Shown: positions 1-11,100 of the stretch, one piece after another
Layout of the letters: each line of letters opens with the position of its first letter
Numbering within the stretch: the first letter of the stretch is position 1
Source of the DNA: Hippasteria phrygiana
Lineage: Eukaryota; Echinodermata; Asteroidea; Valvatida; Goniasteridae
Reading direction: 5' to 3'
Assembly (NCBI GenBank): GCA_037893225.1
Contig: JAZGUH010000087.1
Span: 2,852,001-2,916,000 of the forward strand
Length of the DNA: 64,000 nt
Notes under the pieces: generated by a model
The model's database searches: none
Told to the model about the DNA's origin: nothing
What the model saw: only the letters and a program-made list of their open reading frames with translations
Position numbers and translations under genes: made by a program

Positions 1-231
1 GGAAAGAAAATAAACATTGCGAGGTTTGAATTTTCTCCACAAGTTTTAACTATAGGAAGCCGCCGATGATTGCAACACGTAGCGCCAGATCTAAGCTATC
101 CATACATGTCAAAATTACTGTATTTGGTTGATATTTAATGCAATTATGAATGAGTAGAGCAAGTCATACCCCAGGGAATTTGACAGGCATGGAGCAATAA
201 ATAGAAGGTAATATGCACACAGATGTTGGCC

Positions 232-462
232 GGAAAGAAAATAAACATTGCGAGGTTTGAATTTTCTCCACAAGTTTTAACTCTAAGAAGCCGCCGATAA
301 TTGCAACATGTAGCGCCAGATCTAAGCTATCCATACATGTCAAAATTACTGAATTTGGTTGATATTTCATGCAATTATGAATGAGTAAAGCAAGTCATAC
401 CCTAGGGAATTTGACAGGCATGGAGCAATAAATAGAAGGTAATATGCACACAGATGTTGGCC
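232..462 (+). repeat. Reference monomer, class B (231 bases)
   Basis: This copy is used as the coordinate frame for the classes. Landmarks are: A-rich start 1-14; CpGs at 20-21, 61-62, 64-65, 83-84 and across the monomer junction (CCGG); palindromes TTGCAA 70-75, ACATGT 75-80 and again 104-109, BglII site AGATCT 87-92, and CCCTAGGG 169-176; and a small dyad TTCAT-GCAATT-ATGAA at 135-150. Variable sites are 45, 55, 66, 68, 78-79, 103, 113, 121, 129-130, 137, 157, a C insertion after 165, 172, 173, 186, 200, 206, 212 and 216. The remaining positions are nearly invariant across the window. I do not recognise it as a named satellite family. Confidence 0.95.
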
Positions 463-694
463 GGAAAGAAAATAAACATTGCGAGGTTTGAATTTTCTCC
501 ACAAGTGTTAACTCTAAGAAGCCGCCGATAATTGCAACATGTAGCGCCAGATCTAAGCTATCCATACATGTCAAAATTACTGAATTTGGTTGATATTTCA
601 TGCAATTATGAATGAGTAAAGCAAGTCCATACCCCAGGGAATTTGACATGCATGGAGCAATAAATAGACGGTAACATGTACACAGATGTTGGCC
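463..694 (+). repeat. Class C monomer exemplar (232 bases)
   Basis: Class C is among the commonest classes and the easiest to follow by eye. Its linked markers are 45G (which makes GTTAAC, an HpaI site), the extra C after 165, 172C, 186T (which makes ATGCAT, an NsiI site), 206C, 212C and 216T. A subclass with 206A (AGAAGGTAACATG) closes many units just before a class A monomer, for example at 7872, 16898, 20602, 28934, 38654, 42821, 45830 and 49997. The block of linked differences shows it is a distinct lineage and not random noise. Confidence 0.9.
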
Positions 695-3010
695 GGAAAG
701 AAAATAAACATTGCGAGGTTTGAATTTTCTCCACAAGTTTTAACTCTAGGAAGCCGCCGATAATTGCAACAATTAGCGCCAGATCTAAGCTATCCATACA
801 TGTCAAAATTACTGAATTTGGTTGATATTTCATGCAATTATGAATGAGTAGAGCAAGTCCATACCCCAGGGAATTTGACAGGCATGGAGCAATAAATAGA
901 CGGTAATATGCACACAGATGTTGGCCGGAAAGAAAATAAACATTGCGAGGTTTGAATTTTCTCCACAAGTTTTAACTCTAAGAAGCCGCCGATGATTGCA
1001 ACATGTAGCGCCAGATCTAAGCTATCCATACATGTCAAAATTACTGAATTTGGTTGATATTTCATGCAATTATGAATGAGTAAAGCAAGTCATACCCTAG
1101 GGAATTTGACAGGCATGGAGCAATAAATAGAAGGTAATATGCACACAGATGTTGGCCGGAAAGAAAATAAACATTGCGAGGTTTGAATTTTCTCCACAAG
1201 TGTTAACTCTAAGAAGCCGCCGATAATTGCAACATGTAGCGCCAGATCTAAGCTATCCATACATGTCAAAATTACTGAATTTGGTTGATATTTCATGCAA
1301 TTATGAATGAGTAAAGCAAGTCCATACCCCAGGGAATTTGACATGCATGGAGCAATAAATAGACGGTAACATGTACACAGATGTTGGCCGGAAAGAAAAT
1401 AAACATTGCGAGGTTTGAATTTTCTCCACAAGTTTTAACTCTAGGAAGCCGCCGATAATTGCAACATGTAGCGCCAGATCTAAGCTATCCATACATGTCA
1501 AAATTACTGAATTTGGTTGATATTTCATGCAATTATGAATGAGTAAATCAAGTCATACCCTAGGGAATTTGACAGGCATGGAGCAATAAATAGACGGTAA
1601 TATGTACACAGATGTTGGCCGGAAAGAAAATAAACATTGCGAGGTTTGAATTTTCTCCACAAGTTTTAACTCTAAGAAGCCGCCGATAATTGCAACATGT
1701 AGCGCCAGATCTAAGCTATCCATACATGTCAAAATTACTGCATTTGGTTGATATTTCATGCAATTATGAATGAGTAGAGCAAGTCCATACCCCAGGGAAT
1801 TTGACAGGCATGGAGCAATAAATAGAAGGTAATATGCACACAGATGTTGGCCGGAAAGAAAATAAACATTGCGAGGTTTGAATTTTCTCCACAAGTTTTA
1901 ACTCTAAGAAGCCGCCGATGATTGCAACATGTAGCGCCAGATCTAAGCTATCCATACATGTCAAAATTACTGTATTTGGTTTATATTTCATGCAATTATG
2001 AATGAGTAAAGCAAGTCATACCCTAGGGAATTTGACAGGCATGGAGCAATAAATAGAAGGTAATATGCACACAGATGTTGGCCGGAAAGAAAATAAACAT
2101 TGCGAGGTTTGAATTTTCTCCACAAGTTTTAACTCTAGGAAGCCGCCGATAATTGCAACAATTAGCGCCAGATCTAAGCTATCCATACATGTCAAAATTA
2201 CTGAATTTGGTTGATATTTCATGCAATTATGAATGAGTAAAGCAAGTCATACCCTAGGGAATTTGACAGGCATGGAGCAATAAATAGACGGTAATATGTA
2301 CACAGATGTTGGCCGGAAAGAAAATAAACATTGCGAGGTTTGAATTTTCTCCACAAGTTTTAACTCTAAGAAGCCGCCGATGATTGCAACATGTAGCGCC
2401 AGATCTAAGCTATCCATACATGTCAAAATTACTGCATTTGGTTGATATTTCATGCAATTATGAATGAGTAGAGCAAGTCCATACCCCAGGGAATTTGACA
2501 GGCATGGAGCAATAAATAGAAGGTAATATGCACACAGATGTTGGCCGGAAAGAAAATAAACATTGCGAGGTTTGAATTTTCTCCACAAGTGTTAACTCTA
2601 AGAAGCCGCCGATAATTGCAACATGTAGCGCCAGATCTAAGCTATCCATACATGTCAAAATTACTGAATTTGGTTGATATTTCATGCAATTATGAATGAG
2701 TAAAGCAAGTCCATACCCCAGGGAATTTGACATGCATGGAGCAATAAATAGACAGTAACATGTACACAGATGTTGGCCGGAAAGAAAATAAACATTGCGA
2801 GGTTTGAATTTTCTCCACAAGTTTTAACTCTAGGAAGCCGCCGATAATTGCAACAATTAGCGCCAGATCTAAGCTATCCATACATGTCAAAATTACTGAA
2901 TTTGGTTGATATTTCATGCAATTATGAATGAGTAAAGCAAGTCCATACCCCAGGGAATTTGACATGCATGGAGCAATAAATAGACGGTAACATGTACACA
3001 GATGTTGGCC

Positions 3011-3241
3011 GGAAAGAAAATAAACATTGCGAGGTTTGAATTTTCTCCACAAGTTTTAACTCTAGGAAGCCGCCGATGATTGCAACACGTAGCGCCAGAT
3101 CTAAGCTATCCATACATGTCAAAATTACTGTATTTGGTTGATATTTAATGCAATTATGAATGAGTAGAGCAAGTCATACCCCAGGGAATTTGACAGGCAT
3201 GGAGCAATAAATAGAAGGTAATATGCACACAGATGTTGGCC
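3011..3241 (+). repeat. Class A monomer exemplar, usual first monomer of the higher-order unit
   Basis: Class A is marked by 55G, 68G, ACACGT at 75-80 (or ACATGT in a subclass), 121T, TTTAATG at 134-140, GTAGAGC at 154-160, no extra C and 172C. I find 31 copies, starting at 1, 3011, 5326, 8104, 9030, 10418, 11113, 12270, 12965, 13658, 14584, 17130, 18056, 18519, 19445, 20834, 21760, 22917, 26851, 27082, 29166, 30092, 31249, 32406, 33332, 34489, 38886, 43053, 46062, 50229 and 52081. None is seen to the right of 52311. The spacing of these anchors defines the units listed below. Confidence 0.9.
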
Positions 3242-5325
3242 GGAAAGAAAATAAACATTGCGAGGTTTGAATTTTCTCCACAAGTTTTAACTCTAAGAAG
3301 CCGCCGATAATTGCAACATGTAGCGCCAGATCTAAGCTATCCATACATGTCAAAATTACTGAATTTGGTTGATATTTCATGCAATTATGAATGAGTAAAG
3401 CAAGTCATACCCTAGGGAATTTGACAGGCATGGAGCAATAAATAGAAGGTAATATGCACACAGATGTTGGCCGGAAAGAAAATAAACATTGCGAGGTTTG
3501 AATTTTCTCCACAAGTGTTAACTCTAAGAAGCCGCCGATAATTGCAACATGTAGCGCCAGATCTAAGCTATCCATACATGTCAAAATTACTGAATTTGGT
3601 TGATATTTCATGCAATTATGAATGAGTAAAGCAAGTCCATACCCCAGGGAATTTGACATGCATGGAGCAATAAATAGACGGTAACATGTACACAGATGTT
3701 GGCCGGAAAGAAAATAAACATTGCGAGGTTTGAATTTTCTCCACAAGTTTTAACTCTAGGAAGCCGCCGATAATTGCAACAATTAGCGCCAGATCTAAGC
3801 TATCCATACATGTCAAAATTACTGAATTTGGTTGATATTTCATGCAATTATGAATGAGTAGAGCAAGTCCATACCCCAGGGAATTTGACAGGCATGGAGC
3901 AATAAATAGACGGTAATATGCACACAGATGTTGGCCGGAAAGAAAATAAACATTGCGAGGTTTGAATTTTCTCCACAAGTTTTAACTCTAAGAAGCCGCC
4001 GATGATTGCAACATGTAGCGCCAGATCTAAGCTATCCATACATGTCAAAATTACTGAATTTGGTTGATATTTCATGCAATTATGAATGAGTAAAGCAAGT
4101 CATACCCTAGGGAATTTGACAGGCATGGAGCAATAAATAGAAGGTAATATGCACACAGATGTTGGCCGGAAAGAAAATAAACATTGCGAGGTTTGAATTT
4201 TCTCCACAAGTGTTAACTCTAAGAAGCCGCCGATAATTGCAACATGTAGCGCCAGATCTAAGCTATCCATACATGTCAAAATTACTGAATTTGGTTGATA
4301 TTTCATGCAATTATGAATGAGTAAAGCAAGTCCATACCCCAGGGAATTTGACATGCATGGAGCAATAAATAGACGGTAACATGTACACAGATGTTGGCCG
4401 GAAAGAAAATAAACATTGCGAGGTTTGAATTTTCTCCACAAGTTTTAACTCTAGGAAGCCGCCGATAATTGCAACATGTAGCGCCAGATCTAAGCTATCC
4501 ATACATGTCAAAATTACTGAATTTGGTTGATATTTCATGCAATTATGAATGAGTAAATCAAGTCATACCCTAGGGAATTTGACAGGCATGGAGCAATAAA
4601 TAGACGGTAATATGTACACAGATGTTGGCCGGAAAGAAAATAAACATTGCGAGGTTTGAATTTTCTCCACAAGTTTTAACTCTAAGAAGCCGCCGATAAT
4701 TGCAACATGTAGCGCCAGATCTAAGCTATCCATACATGTCAAAATTACTGCATTTGGTTGATATTTCATGCAATTATGAATGAGTAGAGCAAGTCCATAC
4801 CCCAGGGAATTTGACAGGCATGGAGCAATAAATAGAAGGTAATATGCACACAGATGTTGGCCGGAAAGAAAATAAACATTGCGAGGTTTGAATTTTCTCC
4901 ACAAGTTTTAACTCTAAGAAGCCGCCGATGATTGCAACATGTAGCGCCAGATCTAAGCTATCCATACATGTCAAAATTACTGTATTTGGTTTATATTTCA
5001 TGCAATTATGAATGAGTAAAGCAAGTCATACCCTAGGGAATTTGACAGGCATGGAGCAATAAATAGAAGGTAATATGCACACAGATGTTGGCCGGAAAGA
5101 AAATAAACATTGCGAGGTTTGAATTTTCTCCACAAGTTTTAACTCTAGGAAGCCGCCGATAATTGCAACAATTAGCGCCAGATCTAAGCTATCCATACAT
5201 GTCAAAATTACTGAATTTGGTTGATATTTCATGCAATTATGAATGAGTAAAGCAAGTCCATACCCCAGGGAATTTGACATGCATGGAGCAATAAATAGAC
5301 GGTAACATGTACACAGATGTTGGCC
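3011..5325 (+). repeat. 10-monomer truncated unit (A-B-C-D-E-C-F-G-H-K)
   Basis: This unit matches the preceding one at an offset of 3,010 through monomer H. The next monomer begins like I or K (55G, 78A 79T) and ends as K (extra C, 186T, 212C, 216T), after which A restarts at 5326. This is the result expected if the three monomers I-J-C were lost by exchange between the near-identical 5-prime halves of I and K. Length is 2,315 bases. The reading frame and monomer register are otherwise undisturbed. Confidence 0.88.
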
Positions 5326-8103
5326 GGAAAGAAAATAAACATTGCGAGGTTTGAATTTTCTCCACAAGTTTTAACTATAGGAAGCCGCCGATGATTGCAA
5401 CACGTAGCGCCAGATCTAAGCTATCCATACATGTCAAAATTACTGTATTTGGTTGATATTTAATGCAATTATGAATGAGTAGAGCAAGTCATACCCCAGG
5501 GAATTTGACAGGCATGGAGCAATAAATAGAAGGTAATATGCACACAGATGTTGGCCGGAAAGAAAATAAACATTGCGAGGTTTGAATTTTCTCCACAAGT
5601 TTTAACTCTAAGAAGCCGCCGATAATTGCAACATGTAGCGCCAGATCTAAGCTATCCATACATGTCAAAATTACTGAATTTGGTTGATATTTCATGCAAT
5701 TATGAATGAGTAAAGCAAGTCATACCCTAGGGAATTTGACAGGCATGGAGCAATAAATAGAAGGTAATATGCACACAGATGTTGGCCGGAAAGAAAATAA
5801 ACATTGCGAGGTTTGAATTTTCTCCACAAGTGTTAACTCTAAGAAGCCGCCGATAATTGCAACATGTAGCGCCAGATCTAAGCTATCCATACATGTCAAA
5901 ATTACTGAATTTGGTTGATATTTCATGCAATTATGAATGAGTAAAGCAAGTCCATACCCCAGGGAATTTGACATGCATGGAGCAATAAATAGACGGTAAC
6001 ATGTACACAGATGTTGGCCGGAAAGAAAATAAACATTGCGAGGTTTGAATTTTCTCCACAAGTTTTAACTCTAGGAAGCCGCCGATAATTGCAACAATTA
6101 GCGCCAGATCTAAGCTATCCATACATGTCAAAATTACTGAATTTGGTTGATATTTCATGCAATTATGAATGAGTAGAGCAAGTCCATACCCCAGGGAATT
6201 TGACAGGCATGGAGCAATAAATAGACGGTAATATGCACACAGATGTTGGCCGGAAAGAAAATAAACATTGCGAGGTTTGAATTTTCTCCACAAGTTTTAA
6301 CTCTAAGAAGCCGCCGATGATTGCAACATGTAGCGCCAGATCTAAGCTATCCATACATGTCAAAATTACTGAATTTGGTTGATATTTCATGCAATTATGA
6401 ATGAGTAAAGCAAGTCATACCCTAGGGAATTTGACAGGCATGGAGCAATAAATAGAAGGTAATATGCACACAGATGTTGGCCGGAAAGAAAATAAACATT
6501 GCGAGGTTTGAATTTTCTCCACAAGTGTTAACTCTAAGAAGCCGCCGATAATTGCAACATGTAGCGCCAGATCTAAGCTATCCATACATGTCAAAATTAC
6601 TGAATTTGGTTGATATTTCATGCAATTATGAATGAGTAAAGCAAGTCCATACCCCAGGGAATTTGACATGCATGGAGCAATAAATAGACGGTAACATGTA
6701 CACAGATGTTGGCCGGAAAGAAAATAAACATTGCGAGGTTTGAATTTTCTCCACAAGTTTTAACTCTAGGAAGCCGCCGATAATTGCAACATGTAGCGCC
6801 AGATCTAAGCTATCCATACATGTCAAAATTACTGAATTTGGTTGATATTTCATGCAATTATGAATGAGTAAATCAAGTCATACCCTAGGGAATTTGACAG
6901 GCATGGAGCAATAAATAGACGGTAATATGTACACAGATGTTGGCCGGAAAGAAAATAAACATTGCGAGGTTTGAATTTTCTCCACAAGTTTTAACTCTAA
7001 GAAGCCGCCGATAATTGCAACATGTAGCGCCAGATCTAAGCTATCCATACATGTCAAAATTACTGCATTTGGTTGATATTTCATGCAATTATGAATGAGT
7101 AGAGCAAGTCCATACCCCAGGGAATTTGACAGGCATGGAGCAATAAATAGAAGGTAATATGCACACAGATGTTGGCCGGAAAGAAAATAAACATTGCGAG
7201 GTTTGAATTTTCTCCACAAGTTTTAACTCTAAGAAGCCGCCGATGATTGCAACATGTAGCGCCAGATCTAAGCTATCCATACATGTCAAAATTACTGTAT
7301 TTGGTTTATATTTCATGCAATTATGAATGAGTAAAGCAAGTCATACCCTAGGGAATTTGACAGGCATGGAGCAATAAATAGAAGGTAATATGCACACAGA
7401 TGTTGGCCGGAAAGAAAATAAACATTGCGAGGTTTGAATTTTCTCCACAAGTTTTAACTCTAGGAAGCCGCCGATAATTGCAACAATTAGCGCCAGATCT
7501 AAGCTATCCATACATGTCAAAATTACTGAATTTGGTTGATATTTCATGCAATTATGAATGAGTAAAGCAAGTCATACCCTAGGGAATTTGACAGGCATGG
7601 AGCAATAAATAGACGGTAATATGTACACAGATGTTGGCCGGAAAGAAAATAAACATTGCGAGGTTTGAATTTTCTCCACAAGTTTTAACTCTAAGAAGCC
7701 GCCGATGATTGCAACATGTAGCGCCAGATCTAAGCTATCCATACATGTCAAAATTACTGCATTTGGTTGATATTTCATGCAATTATGAATGAGTAGAGCA
7801 AGTCCATACCCCAGGGAATTTGACAGGCATGGAGCAATAAATAGAAGGTAATATGCACACAGATGTTGGCCGGAAAGAAAATAAACATTGCGAGGTTTGA
7901 ATTTTCTCCACAAGTGTTAACTCTAAGAAGCCGCCGATAATTGCAACATATAGCGCCAGATCTAAGCTATCCATACATGTCAAAATTACTGAATTTGGTT
8001 GATATTTCATGCAATTATGAATGAGTAAAGCAAGTCCATACCCCAGGGAATTTGACATGCATGGAGCAATAAATAGAAGGTAACATGTACACAGATGTTG
8101 GCC
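5326..8103 (+). repeat. 12-monomer unit (A-B-C-D-E-C-F-G-H-I-J-C)
   Basis: This unit matches 1-2778 at an offset of 5,325 and shares the private 52A (base 5377). The final K is missing. The last C is the 206A subclass and has a private G-to-A at 7950 (ACATATAGC). Core hexamer C-F-G-H-I-J lies at 6483-7871. Length is 2,778 bases. Confidence 0.88.
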
Positions 8104-11100
8104 GGAAAGAAAATAAACATTGCGAGGTTTGAATTTTCTCCACAAGTTTTAACTCTAGGAAGCCGCCGATGATTGCAACATGTAGCGCCAGATCTAAGCT
8201 ATCCATACATGTCAAAATTACTGTATTTGGTTGATATTTAATGCAATTATGAATGAGTAGAGCAAGTCATACCCCAGGGAATTTGACAGGCATGGAGCAA
8301 TAAATAGAAGGTAATATGCACACAGATGTTGGCCGGAAAGAAAATAAACATTGCGAGGTTTGAATTTTCTCCACAAGTTTTAACTCTAAGAAGCCGCCGA
8401 TAATTGCAACATGTAGCGCCAGATCTAAGCTATCCATACATGTCAAAATTACTGAATTTGGTTGATATTTCATGCAATTATGAATGAGTAAAGCAAGTCA
8501 TACCCTAGGGAATTTGACAGGCATGGAGCAATAAATAGAAGGTAATATGCACACAGATGTTGGCCGGAAAGAAAATAAACATTGCGAGGTTTGAATTTTC
8601 TCCACAAGTGTTAACTCTAAGAAGCCGCCGATAATTGCAACATGTAGCGCCAGATCTAAGCTATCCATACATGTCAAAATTACTGAATTTGGTTGATATT
8701 TCATGCAATTATGAATGAGTAAAGCAAGTCCATACCCCAGGGAATTTGACATGCATGGAGCAATAAATAGACGGTAACATGTACACAGATGTTGGCCGGA
8801 AAGAAAATAAACATTGCGAGGTTTGAATTTTCTCCACAAGTTTTAACTCTAGGAAGCCGCCGATAATTGCAACAATTAGCGCCAGATCTAAGCTATCCAT
8901 ACATGTCAAAATTACTGAATTTGGTTGATATTTCATGCAATTATGAATGAGTAAAGCAAGTCCATACCCCAGGGAATTTGACATGCATGGAGCAATAAAT
9001 AGACGGTAATATGTACACAGATGTTGGCCGGAAAGAAAATAAACATTGCGAGGTTTGAATTTTCTCCACAAGTTTTAACTCTAGGAAGCCGCCGATGATT
9101 GCAACACGTAGCGCCAGATCTAAGCTATCCATACATGTCAAAATTACTGTATTTGGTTGATATTTAATGCAATTATGAATGAGTAGAGCAAGTCATACCC
9201 CAGGGAATTTGACAGGCATGGAGCAATAAATAGAAGGTAATATGCACACAGATGTTGGCCGGAAAGAAAATAAACATTGCGAGGTTTGAATTTTCTCCAC
9301 AAGTTTTAACTCTAAGAAGCCGCCGATAATTGCAACATGTAGCGCCAGATCTAAGCTATCCATACATGTCAAAATTACTGAATTTGGTTGATATTTCATG
9401 CAATTATGAATGAGTAAAGCAAGTCATACCCTAGGGAATTTGACAGGCATGGAGCAATAAATAGAAGGTAATATGTACACAGATGTTGGCCGGAAAGAAA
9501 ATAAACATTGCGAGGTTTGAATTTTCTCCACAAGTTTTAACTCTAGGAAGCCGCCGATAATTGCAACAATTAGCGCCAGATCTAAGCTATCCATACATGT
9601 CAAAATTACTGAATTTGGTTGATATTTCATGCAATTATGAATGAGTAAAGCAAGTCATACCCTAGGGAATTTGACAGGCATGGAGCAATAAATAGACGGT
9701 AACATGTACACAGATGTTGGCCGGAAAGAAAATAAACATTGCGAGGTTTGAATTTTCTCCACAAGTTTTAACTCTAAGAAGCCGCCGATAATTGCAACAT
9801 GTAGCGCCAGATCTAAGCTATCCATACATGTCAACATTACTCAATTTGGTTGATATTTCATGCAATTATGAATGAGTAAAGCAAGTCATACCCTAGGGAA
9901 TTTGACAGGCATGGAGCAATAAATAGAAGGTAATATGCACACAGATGTTGGCCGGAAAGAAAATAAACATTGCGAGGTTTGAATTTTCTCCACAAGTGTT
10001 AACTCTAAGAAGCCGCCGATAATTGCAACATGTAGCGCCAGATCTAAGCTATCCATACATGTCAAAATTACTGAATTTGGTTGATATTTCATGCAATTAT
10101 GAATGAGTAAAGCAAGTCCATACCCCAGGGAATTTGACATGCATGGAGCAATAAATAGACGGTAACATGTACACAGATGTTGGCCGGAAAGAAAATAAAC
10201 ATTGCGAGGTTTGAATTTTCTCCACAAGTTTTAACTCTAGGAAGCCGCCGATAATTGCAACAATTAGCGCCAGATCTAAGCTATCCATACATGTCAAAAT
10301 TACTGAATTTGGTTGATATTTCATGCAATTATGAATGAGTAAAGCAAGTCCATACCCCAGGGAATTTGACATGCATGGAGCAATAAATAGACGGTAACAT
10401 GTACACAGATGTTGGCCGGAAAGAAAATAAACATTGCGAGGTTTGAATTTTCTCCACAAGTTTTAACTCTAGGAAGCCGCCGATGATTGCAACACGTAGC
10501 GCCAGATCTAAGCTATCCATACATGTCAAAATTACTGTATTTGGTTGATATTTAATGCAATTATGAATGAGTAGAGCAAGTCATACCCCAGGGAATTTGA
10601 CAGGCATGGAGCAATAAATAGAAGGTAATATGCACACAGATGTTGGCCGGAAAGAAAATAAACATTGCGAGGTTTGAATTTTCTCCACAAGTTTTAACTC
10701 TAAGAAGCCGCCGATAATTGCAACAATTAGCGCCAGATCTAAGCTATCCATACATGTCAAAATTACTGAATTTGGTTGATATTTCATGCAATTATGAATG
10801 AGTAAAGCAAGTCCATACCCCAGGGAATTTGACATGCATGGAGCAATAAATAGACGGTAACATGTACACAGATGTTGGCCGGAAAGAAAATAAACATTGC
10901 GAGGTTTGAATTTTCTCCACAAGTTTTAACTCTAGGAAGCCGCCGATAATTGCAACAATTAGCGCCAGATCTAAGCTATCCATACATGTCAAAATTACTG
11001 AATTTGGTTGATATTTCATGCAATTATGAATGAGTAAAGCAAGTCCATACCCCAGGGAATTTGACATGCATGGAGCAATAAATAGACGGTAATATGTACA

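Larger units (their letters stand above)
1..3010 (+). repeat. 13-monomer higher-order unit (A-B-C-D-E-C-F-G-H-I-J-C-K)
   Basis: Monomers start at 1, 232, 463, 695, 927, 1158, 1390, 1621, 1853, 2084, 2315, 2547 and 2779. Seven carry the extra C, which gives exactly 3,010 bases. It is the fullest left-hand unit and contains the core hexamer C-F-G-H-I-J at 1158-2546. The F monomer has a private AAATC in place of AAAGC (monomer position 159). The first A monomer has a private 52A (TATAGG) that recurs only at 5377. Class D (695-926) occurs only in this unit and the next two. Confidence 0.9.

Noticed and set aside
227..262. RNA polymerase III A and B box-like stretch (TGGCCGGAAAG, then GGTTTGAATTT at monomer position 23)
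   Set aside because: The B-box match lacks the key C and the final CC, and the two boxes are only about 27 bases apart, closer than in tRNA-derived elements. Chance resemblance.
232..462. CENP-B box
   Set aside because: The core needs TTCG followed at fixed spacing by CGGG on one strand; neither TTCG nor CGGG occurs in the reference monomer or in the class variants read.
232..462. AATAAA hexamers (monomer positions 9-14 and 196-201) as polyadenylation signals
   Set aside because: Expected in A/T-rich DNA, repeated in every monomer, with no transcription unit to serve.
232..462. CCCTAGGG (169-176) as a telomere-like motif
   Set aside because: It is a single palindrome per monomer (AvrII core), not a tandem telomere repeat, and it is lost in every monomer with 172C.
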